From: an uncultured Cellvibrionales bacterium
GTDB lineage: Bacteria; Pseudomonadota; Gammaproteobacteria; Pseudomonadales; Dasaniaceae
Reading direction: 5' to 3'
Assembly (NCBI GenBank): GCA_913019905.1
Contig: CAJVZD010000003.1
Span: 62,001 to 126,000, forward strand
DNA: 64,000 bases
Shown: positions 8,082 through 15,347 of the stretch, in pieces
Layout: each line of letters opens with the position of its first letter
How positions within the stretch are numbered: position 1 is the stretch's first letter
Translations under genes and position numbers: made by a program
Notes under the pieces: model-generated
The model's input: only the letters and a program-made list of their open reading frames with translations
What the model was told of the DNA's origin: nothing
Databases searched by the model: none

Positions 8082-9158
8082 CTAGATTTCTGAACGTACC
8101 TTCAAAATCTCTTTGGAGTTTGGCGGCAGCGAAAAAGTAGTGCCGTCAACTCCTAGGGTAAAATCTTTGAAAACGTCATCGACACCTTCCAGCCACACCG
8201 CTTCCATTCCGGGGACAATCAGTGGCGGCACGATATGGTAATAAAGTAAATGACCTACCTCGGCCGCACGCGCGGTTTCGGCCGCTTCGACTGGGCTGGC
8301 GTGATAGTCGAGGATGTCATGAGTGATTTTGGCCATTGATTCATTGCCGGTTTTTTGAGCGGCTTTATTCATGATGCCAACGAGTGTGGGAGACAAGGCC
8401 TCGTGAACTAGTAAGTCGATGCCCTTGGCAAACTTTTCGATGTTTGCCGATTTTACCGTGTCACCGGAAATGAGCGCTGTTCTCCCCTGGTAGCTAAATA
8501 AGTAGCCTACGGCTGGAACAACGGGAAAATGTCCGACCGAGATCATTTCTACCTTCATGCCCTCTTGTTCATAGACGATTGTTGACGTACCGGCTGGCGG
8601 AACCGCAAAGCTTAATGCAACCATTCCATGGCCGCTCAAGGGCGCAACCCTATCGCTGTGATGATCATTTCGATATACAGAGTCTTGCGAGTAGCTTTTA
8701 TTAAAACCGTTCACGATATCTGTCACACCATCGGGGCCATAGACGGGTAACGGTTCTTTGTGATTACCACCAACCCAGCGTATTGTTGCTAACTCTCCCA
8801 GCCCATCGATATGGTCCGAATGGAAATGAGTAAGAAATACGGCGGCAATGTTACCTGTGTTATAACGTAGGCGATTAAGGTTTCTTAGTCCGTTCGTTCC
8901 GGCATCGACGATAAACATTTTCTCACCGGCAATAACGGCGACACAGGCTCCCGAGCGGCGTGGATCAGGCAGTGGCCCTCCCGCCCCACATAATGTGATA
9001 TGCAAGCCGTCGCCCAGATCCCGCAGTGCATTGGTTGACATGGCTGATTCGATAGCTCTGGGGAGAATTTGTAAGGCGATGACTCCGCGTTGGCTGTAGG
9101 CGATCAACCCTAAAGCGATCAGGAAAATCGCAGCAATGTAACGTTTTTTCATAGTCAT
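8082..9158 (-). CDS. Membrane-anchored metallo-beta-lactamase-fold hydrolase
   Basis: The 358-residue protein has an N-terminal membrane segment after MKKR (residues about 6-25), so it is probably anchored with its catalytic domain in the periplasm. The metal site motif is LTHFHSDHIDGLGEL, with downstream SVGHFP, LISGDT and the late LLYYHIVPP His, as in the RNase Z/arylsulfatase (AtsA)-like branch of the superfamily. The sequence starts its domain with GDGLHITLCGAGGPLPDPRRSGAC, also typical of that branch. The substrate is unknown; ester, lactone or sulfate ester hydrolysis are family activities. It is divergent from the DsbA-fold gene at 9416. Confidence 0.85.
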   Translation of the reverse strand: MTMKKRYIAAIFLIALGLIAYSQRGVIALQILPRAIESAMSTNALRDLGDGLHITLCGAGGPLPDPRRSGACVAVIAGEKMFIVDAGTNGLRNLNRLRYNTGNIAAVFLTHFHSDHIDGLGELATIRWVGGNHKEPLPVYGPDGVTDIVNGFNKSYSQDSVYRNDHHSDRVAPLSGHGMVALSFAVPPAGTSTIVYEQEGMKVEMISVGHFPVVPAVGYLFSYQGRTALISGDTVKSANIEKFAKGIDLLVHEALSPTLVGIMNKAAQKTGNESMAKITHDILDYHASPVEAAETARAAEVGHLLYYHIVPPLIVPGMEAVWLEGVDDVFKDFTLGVDGTTFSLPPNSKEILKVRSEI

Positions 9159-9415
9159 AGATATCTCTTCATTGAAAGGGTCAGCTTTGTGTTTTACGAG
9201 AGGCCGTGAATAGCTACCATGGTTAGCGTTATTCTGATATTTTTCCGTTTAGAGATGGTGTCAACTCGGTATCAAAAAAGCGGCAATGGTAATAGAAAAA
9301 AATAGGGTGACATAATGGCAGTAAATATGTCAATATGTTTATTGCAAATAAAGTAGTGATGTGCTGTGCACGAACCCCTTTCAAAGACTGAAAGGCATTC
9401 CTAGAGAGCTCAAAG

Positions 9416-10798
9416 ATGTCCAACCCATTAATGCCTCAAATTATGAGGATGATCACCAGTTCCCGATTGCAAAAGATTAAGCGCGGACTGACAGAAAGAA
9501 TGCGGGCTCGAAAAAAACAGCCCCATAAAGTAACGGTCTATCTCAGTATTAACGACCCCTATAGCTTCCTGTTGCTACAGGTATTGCAGCAATTAGAGAG
9601 TCGCTATCCCGTAATCTACGACTTTCGCACCGTACTCAATTTGCAGAAGGAGATGTTTCCGGCTCCGGGCTTGTGGGAGAAAAACGCGTTTAGAGATGGG
9701 CTTTACCTTGCACAGCTTTATAACCTCCAATGCCCTGCTAACAGACCAGAGAGTACGCCGCAACGAGACGCCCAAATAACGGCACAGCTTTTACATTGGG
9801 AACTACAGCCCGGTTATCTTGGCAATGCACTCGCGCTTTTTCGCGCCTATTGGCAGGGAGAAACGGCGGAGCTTGACGATATGATCGATGACGGAATCAG
9901 TGGTCATGTGGAATGTTATCAACATCATCTGGAAGCGAATGAAAGTCTTTTAAAGACCAACGGTCATTACTTGAGTGCCATGTTGCACTACGGTGGAGAA
10001 TGGTATTGGGGGCTGGATCGTCTGGAGCATCTGGAGCGCCGTTTCAACGCGATGGGGCTGGCAAAATCAGGGCAATCTGAAGTGCTATTTAATCGCGGTT
10101 ATCAGCAATTCTGTCGTCACGACAACGCTGAGTCTCTATTGCCGGAAGCCCGGTATGCGAATGCCGTTGCAAGGGACAGAAGCAATACCAAAGCCATTGA
10201 AATTTTTTGGTCATTAAGAAGTCCTTATTCTTATATTGGTTTGGTGCGCGCTCGGCAGCTTGCAAAGCACTATCAGGTCCCGCTTATTGTGAAACCTGTT
10301 TTACCCATGGTGATGAGGCGCATGCAAGTGCCGCGAAGGAAAGGTTTTTATATTATTCTGGACGCAAAACGAGAGGCGAGTAAATACGGTATTGAGTTTG
10401 GCGTGGTAGCCGATCCATTGGGTAAAGGTGTCGAGCGTTGTTATGCACTTATCGAGTTTGCTCAATCGGCAGGTAAGGCGGTTGAATTTTTCGAGAGTGC
10501 TGCTCGAGGCGTTTGGGCAGAAGGTATTCGGTCGGATACCGACGAAGGGCTTAAGGTTTTGGTAGAGCGAGCAGGCTTAGATTGGGAGCAGGCGAGAGCC
10601 TTATTGCAGAATGACTCCTGGCGCGAGCGGGTGCAACTGAATCTAACGGAAATGTATGGTCATGATCTCTGGGGGGTGCCTAGCTTTATCTACGGTGATT
10701 TGAAGGTGTTCGGCCAAGATCGGCTGGATTGCGTCGAGCGTGCCATCGTCGATGAGCTGAAATCAAATGAGCCTAAAGTTACGGCTCCTAGCTCCTAG
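9416..10798 (+). CDS. Tandem DsbA-fold protein, HCCA isomerase / GST-kappa family
   Basis: The 460-residue protein is built from two copies of the thioredoxin/DsbA fold. The first begins at VTVYLSINDPYSFLLL (about residue 40) and the second at IEIFWSLRSPYSYIGL (about residue 260). Each carries the SPYS-type motif of 2-hydroxychromene-2-carboxylate isomerases and kappa-class GSTs in place of a CxxC pair, so disulfide exchange is unlikely. The second half also has the typical closing segment YGHDLWGVPSFIYGDLKVFGQDRLD, with the cis-Pro loop. Family members isomerise aromatic ring-cleavage intermediates using glutathione, so a role in aromatic or xenobiotic breakdown is a guess supported by the GSTs nearby. 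Confidence 0.75.
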   Translation: MSNPLMPQIMRMITSSRLQKIKRGLTERMRARKKQPHKVTVYLSINDPYSFLLLQVLQQLESRYPVIYDFRTVLNLQKEMFPAPGLWEKNAFRDGLYLAQLYNLQCPANRPESTPQRDAQITAQLLHWELQPGYLGNALALFRAYWQGETAELDDMIDDGISGHVECYQHHLEANESLLKTNGHYLSAMLHYGGEWYWGLDRLEHLERRFNAMGLAKSGQSEVLFNRGYQQFCRHDNAESLLPEARYANAVARDRSNTKAIEIFWSLRSPYSYIGLVRARQLAKHYQVPLIVKPVLPMVMRRMQVPRRKGFYIILDAKREASKYGIEFGVVADPLGKGVERCYALIEFAQSAGKAVEFFESAARGVWAEGIRSDTDEGLKVLVERAGLDWEQARALLQNDSWRERVQLNLTEMYGHDLWGVPSFIYGDLKVFGQDRLDCVERAIVDELKSNEPKVTAPSS

Positions 10799-10812
10799 CT
10801 CCTAGCACCTAG
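10785..10812. repeat. Heptanucleotide tandem repeat overlapping a stop codon
   Basis: Three exact CTCCTAG units (10785-10805) and one CACCTAG unit (10806-10812) run in tandem. The TAG stop codon of the preceding gene (10796-10798) is part of the second unit. The last unit pairs with GCGCCTAGG just downstream to form an imperfect hairpin (10808-10827) without a T tract. Confidence 0.8.
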
Positions 10813-10989
10813 CGCAACGCGCCTAGGACCTTGTGCATCGCATCTGGAGCCTCGCACGGGAAGTTGTTAAGGGCGAAAGTTCCGGAGCTTGATACGTTTT
10901 TGAGTGAAATGGAAAACGGGTTAAACAATTGAGCTGATAAGCTCATTATTTTTGGAGAGTTTTGTCTCATATAGAGAGGAGTGACTTGA

Positions 10990-11385
10990 ATGACATGGTT
11001 AACGCGTATGGCGGTAATACTTGGGGCGAGTTTGATAGCGCCGTGTTTGCTCGCAGATAATTTAGTCGGCCTTTGGAAAAACGATGATCAGCCGGCTTGG
11101 ATAGAAATTACATTCAGTGATGGGTTGGGAGTCGGTACGGTTGTTCGCAACGACAAAAATTCACAAGCAGTGGGTCGGGTATTGTTAAAGGAGCTAACGG
11201 CAGAAGAGGGTTCCGAAAACTGGATTGGTCAAATTTATGCGAAACCGTTGAAGTCGTTCAAAGATGCAGAGCTTAGTTTAGCTAAACCGAACCATCTGGA
11301 GATATTAGTCAAAGTCGGGTTTATGAGTCGAACGGTAACATGGACTCGCGTCGATGCGTTGCCAAACAGTGAAAATGTTAATTAG
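10990..11385 (+). CDS. Small secreted protein, DUF2147-like
   Basis: The 131-residue protein has a signal peptide (MTWLTRMAVILGASLIAPCLLA, predicted cut near Ala22), so it is probably periplasmic. The mature part opens with NLVGLWKNDDQPAWIEI and shows a beta-rich layout with GRVLLKEL and WIGQIYAKPLKSF. This resembles DUF2147-type lipocalin-like domains, which open with GxW and contain a G.I.DP.NGK.Y-type core. Family function is not established. It stands alone between the DsbA-fold gene and an enoyl-CoA hydratase gene, with a GAGGAG ribosome site somewhat far from the ATG. Confidence 0.6.
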   Translation: MTWLTRMAVILGASLIAPCLLADNLVGLWKNDDQPAWIEITFSDGLGVGTVVRNDKNSQAVGRVLLKELTAEEGSENWIGQIYAKPLKSFKDAELSLAKPNHLEILVKVGFMSRTVTWTRVDALPNSENVN

Positions 11386-11671
11386 AAATTCGGCTTTAAA
11401 CGATTGCTGGATGAACGTTGAATGAATTAAGCACCAGTAGCCGGTTATGTTGATGCGTCAGTGGTGCAGTTGTATTGCTCAATGATGGCGCATCGCTCGC
11501 CTTATAGTAGGGTATTGCTGTGTTCATTCCGTCTGTCAGTGGGTTATTCGCTAGAAAAATCCTGTTAGTCTTGACGAAGCCTTGCAGACGCTGTCAAAAA
11601 AGGTCTAGCGAAGAAACAGTAACTGTTCCTTGTGTCGTTAAATTTTGCAAATTAAAGAAGAGAGAGAAATA

Positions 11672-12355
11672 ATGTCGTCAATGACCTTGGAAGTCAAAGA
11701 AGAAATTCACGTGTTAACATTAACGAACAATGAAAATGAAAATACGTTTACGCTCGAAGTCATGCAGGAATATCTGGCTGCGTTCGACGCGGTTGAAAAA
11801 TACAAAGGTAATACGGCTCTGTTAATTTGCTGCGAACATGAAAAAACGTTTTCAACGGGCATAAATTTAGGATGGTTGATGGAGCAGCCCAACGAAGGGA
11901 AAAAGGCGTTTGTATTAGCGCTCGAGACGGTGCTCTATCGCTTGGCATTGTTGAATGCGCCAACCGTTGTTTGTATTAACGGTAATGCATACGCGGGCGG
12001 TGCGATTTTGGCAACTGCAGCTGATTTTAGGGTCATGCGCTCAGATCGTGGGAGGTTTTGTTTTCCAGAGGTCGATATCAAAATGTCTTTCCCTCCGGTA
12101 ATGATGGATATTATCAATTTGTTACCTAATAAGCAGGCCTTAAAAAACATGGCGCTAATGGGTAAAGCTTATACCGGCGTCGAATGTGAAGCACTGGATC
12201 TCGTCGACAGTATTTATCCACTTGAAGAGTTGCAAGGCAAAGGCTTTGATTTGGCTAAAAGCTTGGGGCAAAAAGACCGGGCGAGTTATACCCTTATCCG
12301 TAATGCTATGCGGCCGGATGTGGCGCGTCATGCGGGGGCGTTGGGGCAGGTGTGA
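11672..12355 (+). CDS. Enoyl-CoA hydratase/isomerase family protein
   Basis: The 227-residue crotonase-fold protein reads EHEKTFSTGINLGWL for the first oxyanion-hole region and GNAYAGGAILATAADFRVM for the second; PEVDIKMSFPP follows, as in enoyl-CoA isomerases/hydratases. The ATG at 11672 is chosen because a purine-rich AGAAGAGAGAG site precedes it; an upstream TTG in the same frame has none. It is shorter than typical 255-260-residue hydratases, closer to delta3-delta2-enoyl-CoA isomerase-like members. It acts on a CoA thioester in fatty acid or aromatic acid breakdown; the exact substrate is unknown. Confidence 0.85.
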   Translation: MSSMTLEVKEEIHVLTLTNNENENTFTLEVMQEYLAAFDAVEKYKGNTALLICCEHEKTFSTGINLGWLMEQPNEGKKAFVLALETVLYRLALLNAPTVVCINGNAYAGGAILATAADFRVMRSDRGRFCFPEVDIKMSFPPVMMDIINLLPNKQALKNMALMGKAYTGVECEALDLVDSIYPLEELQGKGFDLAKSLGQKDRASYTLIRNAMRPDVARHAGALGQV

Positions 12356-12481
12356 CACTATATGATGTAGCTCTCAGTGTGCCGGAGCTTTAGTTTCTTT
12401 AGAAAAGAATGCTTCATCGATAGTGATCGCTTACTTATGGTCACATCTGCCGCTATATTAAGGTATGACTTAATGGCACGA

Positions 12482-12721
12482 TTATTGGCCGCTTATACAT
12501 CCTCTTCTTGTTTCCGGGGGCTGCAGGAAGGTAGAGCACCTTTTGCCGAACCCGATAAGATTAGCCAGTAAATATTCGTCCCAGATATCGGCGGCCAGTT
12601 GCTCGCGCATCAACTCGGATATTTCGCCAGTATCTTTGCCTCGTTTCCTAGCTTTTTCCAGTGCGATAATGTAGCTGTCGACCTTTGAGATTGTGATAGA
12701 TTTCGCACTACTTATACGCAA
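12482..12721 (-). pseudogene. Unidentified minus-strand coding remnant or small hypothetical gene
   Basis: This frame has protein-like composition in its middle (helical, charged KVDSYIIALEKARKRGKDTGE, then REQLAADIWDEYLLANL). It lacks an ATG and a clear ribosome site; only a TTG is available at 12721, and the frame remains open about 60 bases further upstream. It may be the decayed tail of a larger gene. No family is recognised. It lies in the 765-base gap between the enoyl-CoA hydratase gene and the Stv-like gene, where I see no other supported gene. Confidence 0.25.
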
Positions 12722-13120
12722 TACCGTCAGAGTGTTAATTCGTGGAGAAACGGCCTGAGTGTCGGGCTGATCAGGAAATGGCTAATGTGTTTTCCCTTGA
12801 ACAATAAAATAGAGCGACAGTGAAATCAGCTTTGCCGGGCCATGGGTAAGAACTGAACACTATCGAATGATTGAGAGCATCGGCTTTGCGTCTTGGAAAA
12901 GTAAACCCCTGGGAATTTCACAGTGGTGTTTTTATAGTAGGTTGTGGAAATGATGATGTTAATCCTTCATATATTCATGAAATGGTCTATTGTTTTAAAA
13001 GGATAAGGAAATTGGAATCGTTGACCGAAAATGATGAAGTAATTTCATTCAAAATCTGCCTTTTTCTACATGGGGTTTTGTGTAAAACAAAAAGCTAAAT
13101 TAATAATAAGGAGAAGCGAA

Positions 13121-13756
13121 GTGGCAAAAAAAGATATACCTACAATAGGTGCGTATAGTGCAGAGAAATTAGGCAAAAAGCTCTATTTGTGGTCTGGTGG
13201 TAGCTACAAGCAAAAACTTGTGATCACCGCTCATGGGGGATATACCCTGTCGAATAAACCTTTCAAAGTCCCTGCCAACATGGCAATTCTTTTTTATGCG
13301 CCTCATGGTTTTATTCTGAAAGACCCCGGTATCAAAGCCGTGTCGCAGGGTACGGTCACGCCATACGACACCTATTCTGCGGGTTCTGTTTGTCCTAATT
13401 ACAAACTTTCAAAATACCAAGGGTCACACGGTGGAAAACCAGGAGCCCCCGCAGAGACTTATACCAACATCGCTCACGACATGCATAAAGGTGTCGAGGT
13501 TGCCCAAACGGAGGCATTTTTGGGCAAGCCACTAGATGAAGCCGGATTAGCCATGATCAAAGATGTGACTATGGACGTGGTGACAATCCGCAATAGGGCG
13601 ATGAGTAAATCTCCGACTCTCGAAGAAGTTATTGAGACCATATCCAGTCAAAATTTGGGGTACACTGAAATTCACTGTTCCTTTTGTCGATGTCGCATGG
13701 GCTTACCGGATGAGCTGGATATGTCCTATGATGCGAAACAGTCGAAAGTGGTTTAA
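13121..13756 (+). CDS. Stv-like putative adhesin-domain protein with possible His/Cys pair (candidate T6SS-associated)
   Basis: The start is GTG at 13121 with AAGGAG seven bases upstream, giving 211 residues. A hydrophobic strand ends in LVITAHGGY (His38), followed by VPANMAILFYAPHGFILKDPG. Near the C terminus a second strand reads EIHCSFCRCRMG (Cys186, Cys189, Cys191). An HG after a strand plus a C-terminal CR motif is what I recall of Stv-type putative adhesin domains, which are often next to secretion or toxin genes. It also recalls the His/Cys dyad of caspase-like folds, though the 150-residue spacing is long for that. No signal peptide is visible. Its neighbours are an IS remnant and the OmpA-metallopeptidase module. 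The function is not established. Confidence 0.5.
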   Translation: MAKKDIPTIGAYSAEKLGKKLYLWSGGSYKQKLVITAHGGYTLSNKPFKVPANMAILFYAPHGFILKDPGIKAVSQGTVTPYDTYSAGSVCPNYKLSKYQGSHGGKPGAPAETYTNIAHDMHKGVEVAQTEAFLGKPLDEAGLAMIKDVTMDVVTIRNRAMSKSPTLEEVIETISSQNLGYTEIHCSFCRCRMGLPDELDMSYDAKQSKVV

Positions 13757-13828
13757 ATGTCGCGGGTATGCAGAGCTTCGATTCTCAATTCAGGCTTGCA
13801 GCCTGCACCGGCGGGAGTGTAATGGTCA

Positions 13829-13978
13829 CTAAATAAAGTAACTGTCTAAGCTACTGTTCACGCATAAAATTTCAGATGGGGTGCCGGCGATATAGTCAAT
13901 GCCGGAATGATTTCTTTTGTCATTATAAAAGTGAGTATAATTTTCAGCTTCTTTAATAGCCGATTGACGACCTGTAAA
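13829..13978 (-). pseudogene. IS3-family-like transposase remnant (C-terminal end of integrase core)
   Basis: About 50 codons on the minus strand read TGRQSAIKEAENYTHFYNDK, then RNHSGIDYIAGTPSEIL. This fits the C-terminal YI.FYN..R.HS.L.Y.TP.E signature of IS3/IS481-type transposase cores. The DDE catalytic residues and the rest of the element are missing, and the sequence upstream in the same frame does not look like transposase. It therefore marks a decayed insertion between the Stv-like gene and the lipoprotein gene. The remainder of 13757-14234 holds no other supported gene. Confidence 0.55.
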
Positions 13979-14234
13979 GTTAATAGCATTGAGGTGTTCT
14001 ATTTCAGGCAGCACTAGCGCGGCCGTTAGAGCGCGGAAAGTCCAGTCGTTTCGACTATATGTGGCTGCTCGAATTTGAGCATAATCTGGACATACGCGGC
14101 CACTTCCTTTTTTGTAAAACACTGCAAAAATAACCCAGGGTCAAACAATTTGAGAGTGTCGTTTGTTGATGCTCGGTTATTCGACTTTATTAGTGATTTG
14201 CTCGCAATAAACCGATTTATACGACCCGGTAGCT

Positions 14235-15347
14235 TTAGTCGTTTAATACTGTAAAAGTCCAGGGCCCAAAAACGTGAGCGCTATTAAATATGAAAAGCTG
14301 GTAAGCTTGAGCCGGCAGTGGCTGAGGGAATATCCGTTGTAAATGAAAGCTAAAATAGCCCTCTGCCACGGATAAACCGTCCTCATTTTTCTCAATAGAG
14401 GCGACAGGTACACGCAGGGAAACAACCACAGGCGCCGGTTTTTCGCTGCCTGTCACAACAACATTCACAGGCACCACGGCGGTATTGCCATCAATGTTCA
14501 GTTCGTGAGGTAACACGGGCAAACGGAAAGAACCATAAACCATCGCTGAACTGTCATTCCCAGACATCACTTTATCGTTAATTGAAAGCTGTACACCCAC
14601 ATCATTAGTTTGGGCAGGAGACGAGGGCTGGAGAGAAAATTGGACGCCATCTCCGGTACTGGGATGTGCTCCTGCCGGTAACTGCTTGATTTTCTCCTGC
14701 AATGTATTTGTTGGGGCTTTTTCTGACACGAACTTCACGACCACACTATTGGTTTTAATGTTTCCGATAATTGTAGTGAAATGCCATAATCCGGGCTCCC
14801 AGTTTATTTCAAGCTGTTCCTGCATATTTTCCTGAGTTGAAATAATTAAACTGGTGCCCGATATAGCATCGGCCTGGTTTTCGTGACTAAAATCTTCCTC
14901 AAGGCGATCGCCATCTTTGGTCATAAAAAAATTAACCCGGCTACTATTCGTTTCCAGATCAGTGGCAATTATGAGGCCTCTATTTTCAAAATCTGTTATT
15001 GATAGATTTTCATCCTCATCAAACTGGTACATCACCACAGGTAGGCGATCAAACTGATCTATATCGACCTGATGTGGCGCCGACATAAAAAACCCCGTGA
15101 GCATCTCAGCGTCAAATTGTTCAAATATAGAGTCAGACCCTTTTGCTGGATCTTTCCAAAAGTCATCATTTGATAGAACTGGTTTTAATTCATGCATTGT
15201 GTTGTCCAGATTTATGGAGCGAGTAACAGTTCGATTTTCTGGCGCAGGTTGCTGTGCTTGTCCGCAAGCGGTAATACTGCAGACCACCAGAATGAATAAT
15301 TTGACGAGCTTGGGTCGATAGCGCAAAACCCCACAATTAATAATCAT
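14235..15347 (-). CDS. Predicted lipoprotein of unknown function, partner of the OmpA-metallopeptidase gene
   Basis: The 370-residue protein has a lipoprotein signal (VKLFILVVCSITAC, lipid-carrying Cys28), so it should sit in a membrane facing the periplasm. The mature part is beta-rich and Asn/Asp-rich with no domain I recognise. Internal stretches such as WEPGLWHFTTIIGN and AYQLFIFNSAHVFGPWTF suggest paired Ig-like or lectin-like sheets. Its ATG overlaps the end of the 966-residue gene by 11 bases, so the two are translationally coupled. If the upstream protein is a periplasm-acting effector, this lipoprotein is the natural candidate for its immunity or adaptor protein. That is inference from context only. 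Confidence 0.65.
   Translation of the reverse strand: MIINCGVLRYRPKLVKLFILVVCSITACGQAQQPAPENRTVTRSINLDNTMHELKPVLSNDDFWKDPAKGSDSIFEQFDAEMLTGFFMSAPHQVDIDQFDRLPVVMYQFDEDENLSITDFENRGLIIATDLETNSSRVNFFMTKDGDRLEEDFSHENQADAISGTSLIISTQENMQEQLEINWEPGLWHFTTIIGNIKTNSVVVKFVSEKAPTNTLQEKIKQLPAGAHPSTGDGVQFSLQPSSPAQTNDVGVQLSINDKVMSGNDSSAMVYGSFRLPVLPHELNIDGNTAVVPVNVVVTGSEKPAPVVVSLRVPVASIEKNEDGLSVAEGYFSFHLQRIFPQPLPAQAYQLFIFNSAHVFGPWTFTVLND

Noticed and set aside
9229-9423. 64-codon minus-strand frame between the MBL-fold and DsbA-fold genes
   Set aside because: Composition is not protein-like and it would cover the divergent promoter region.
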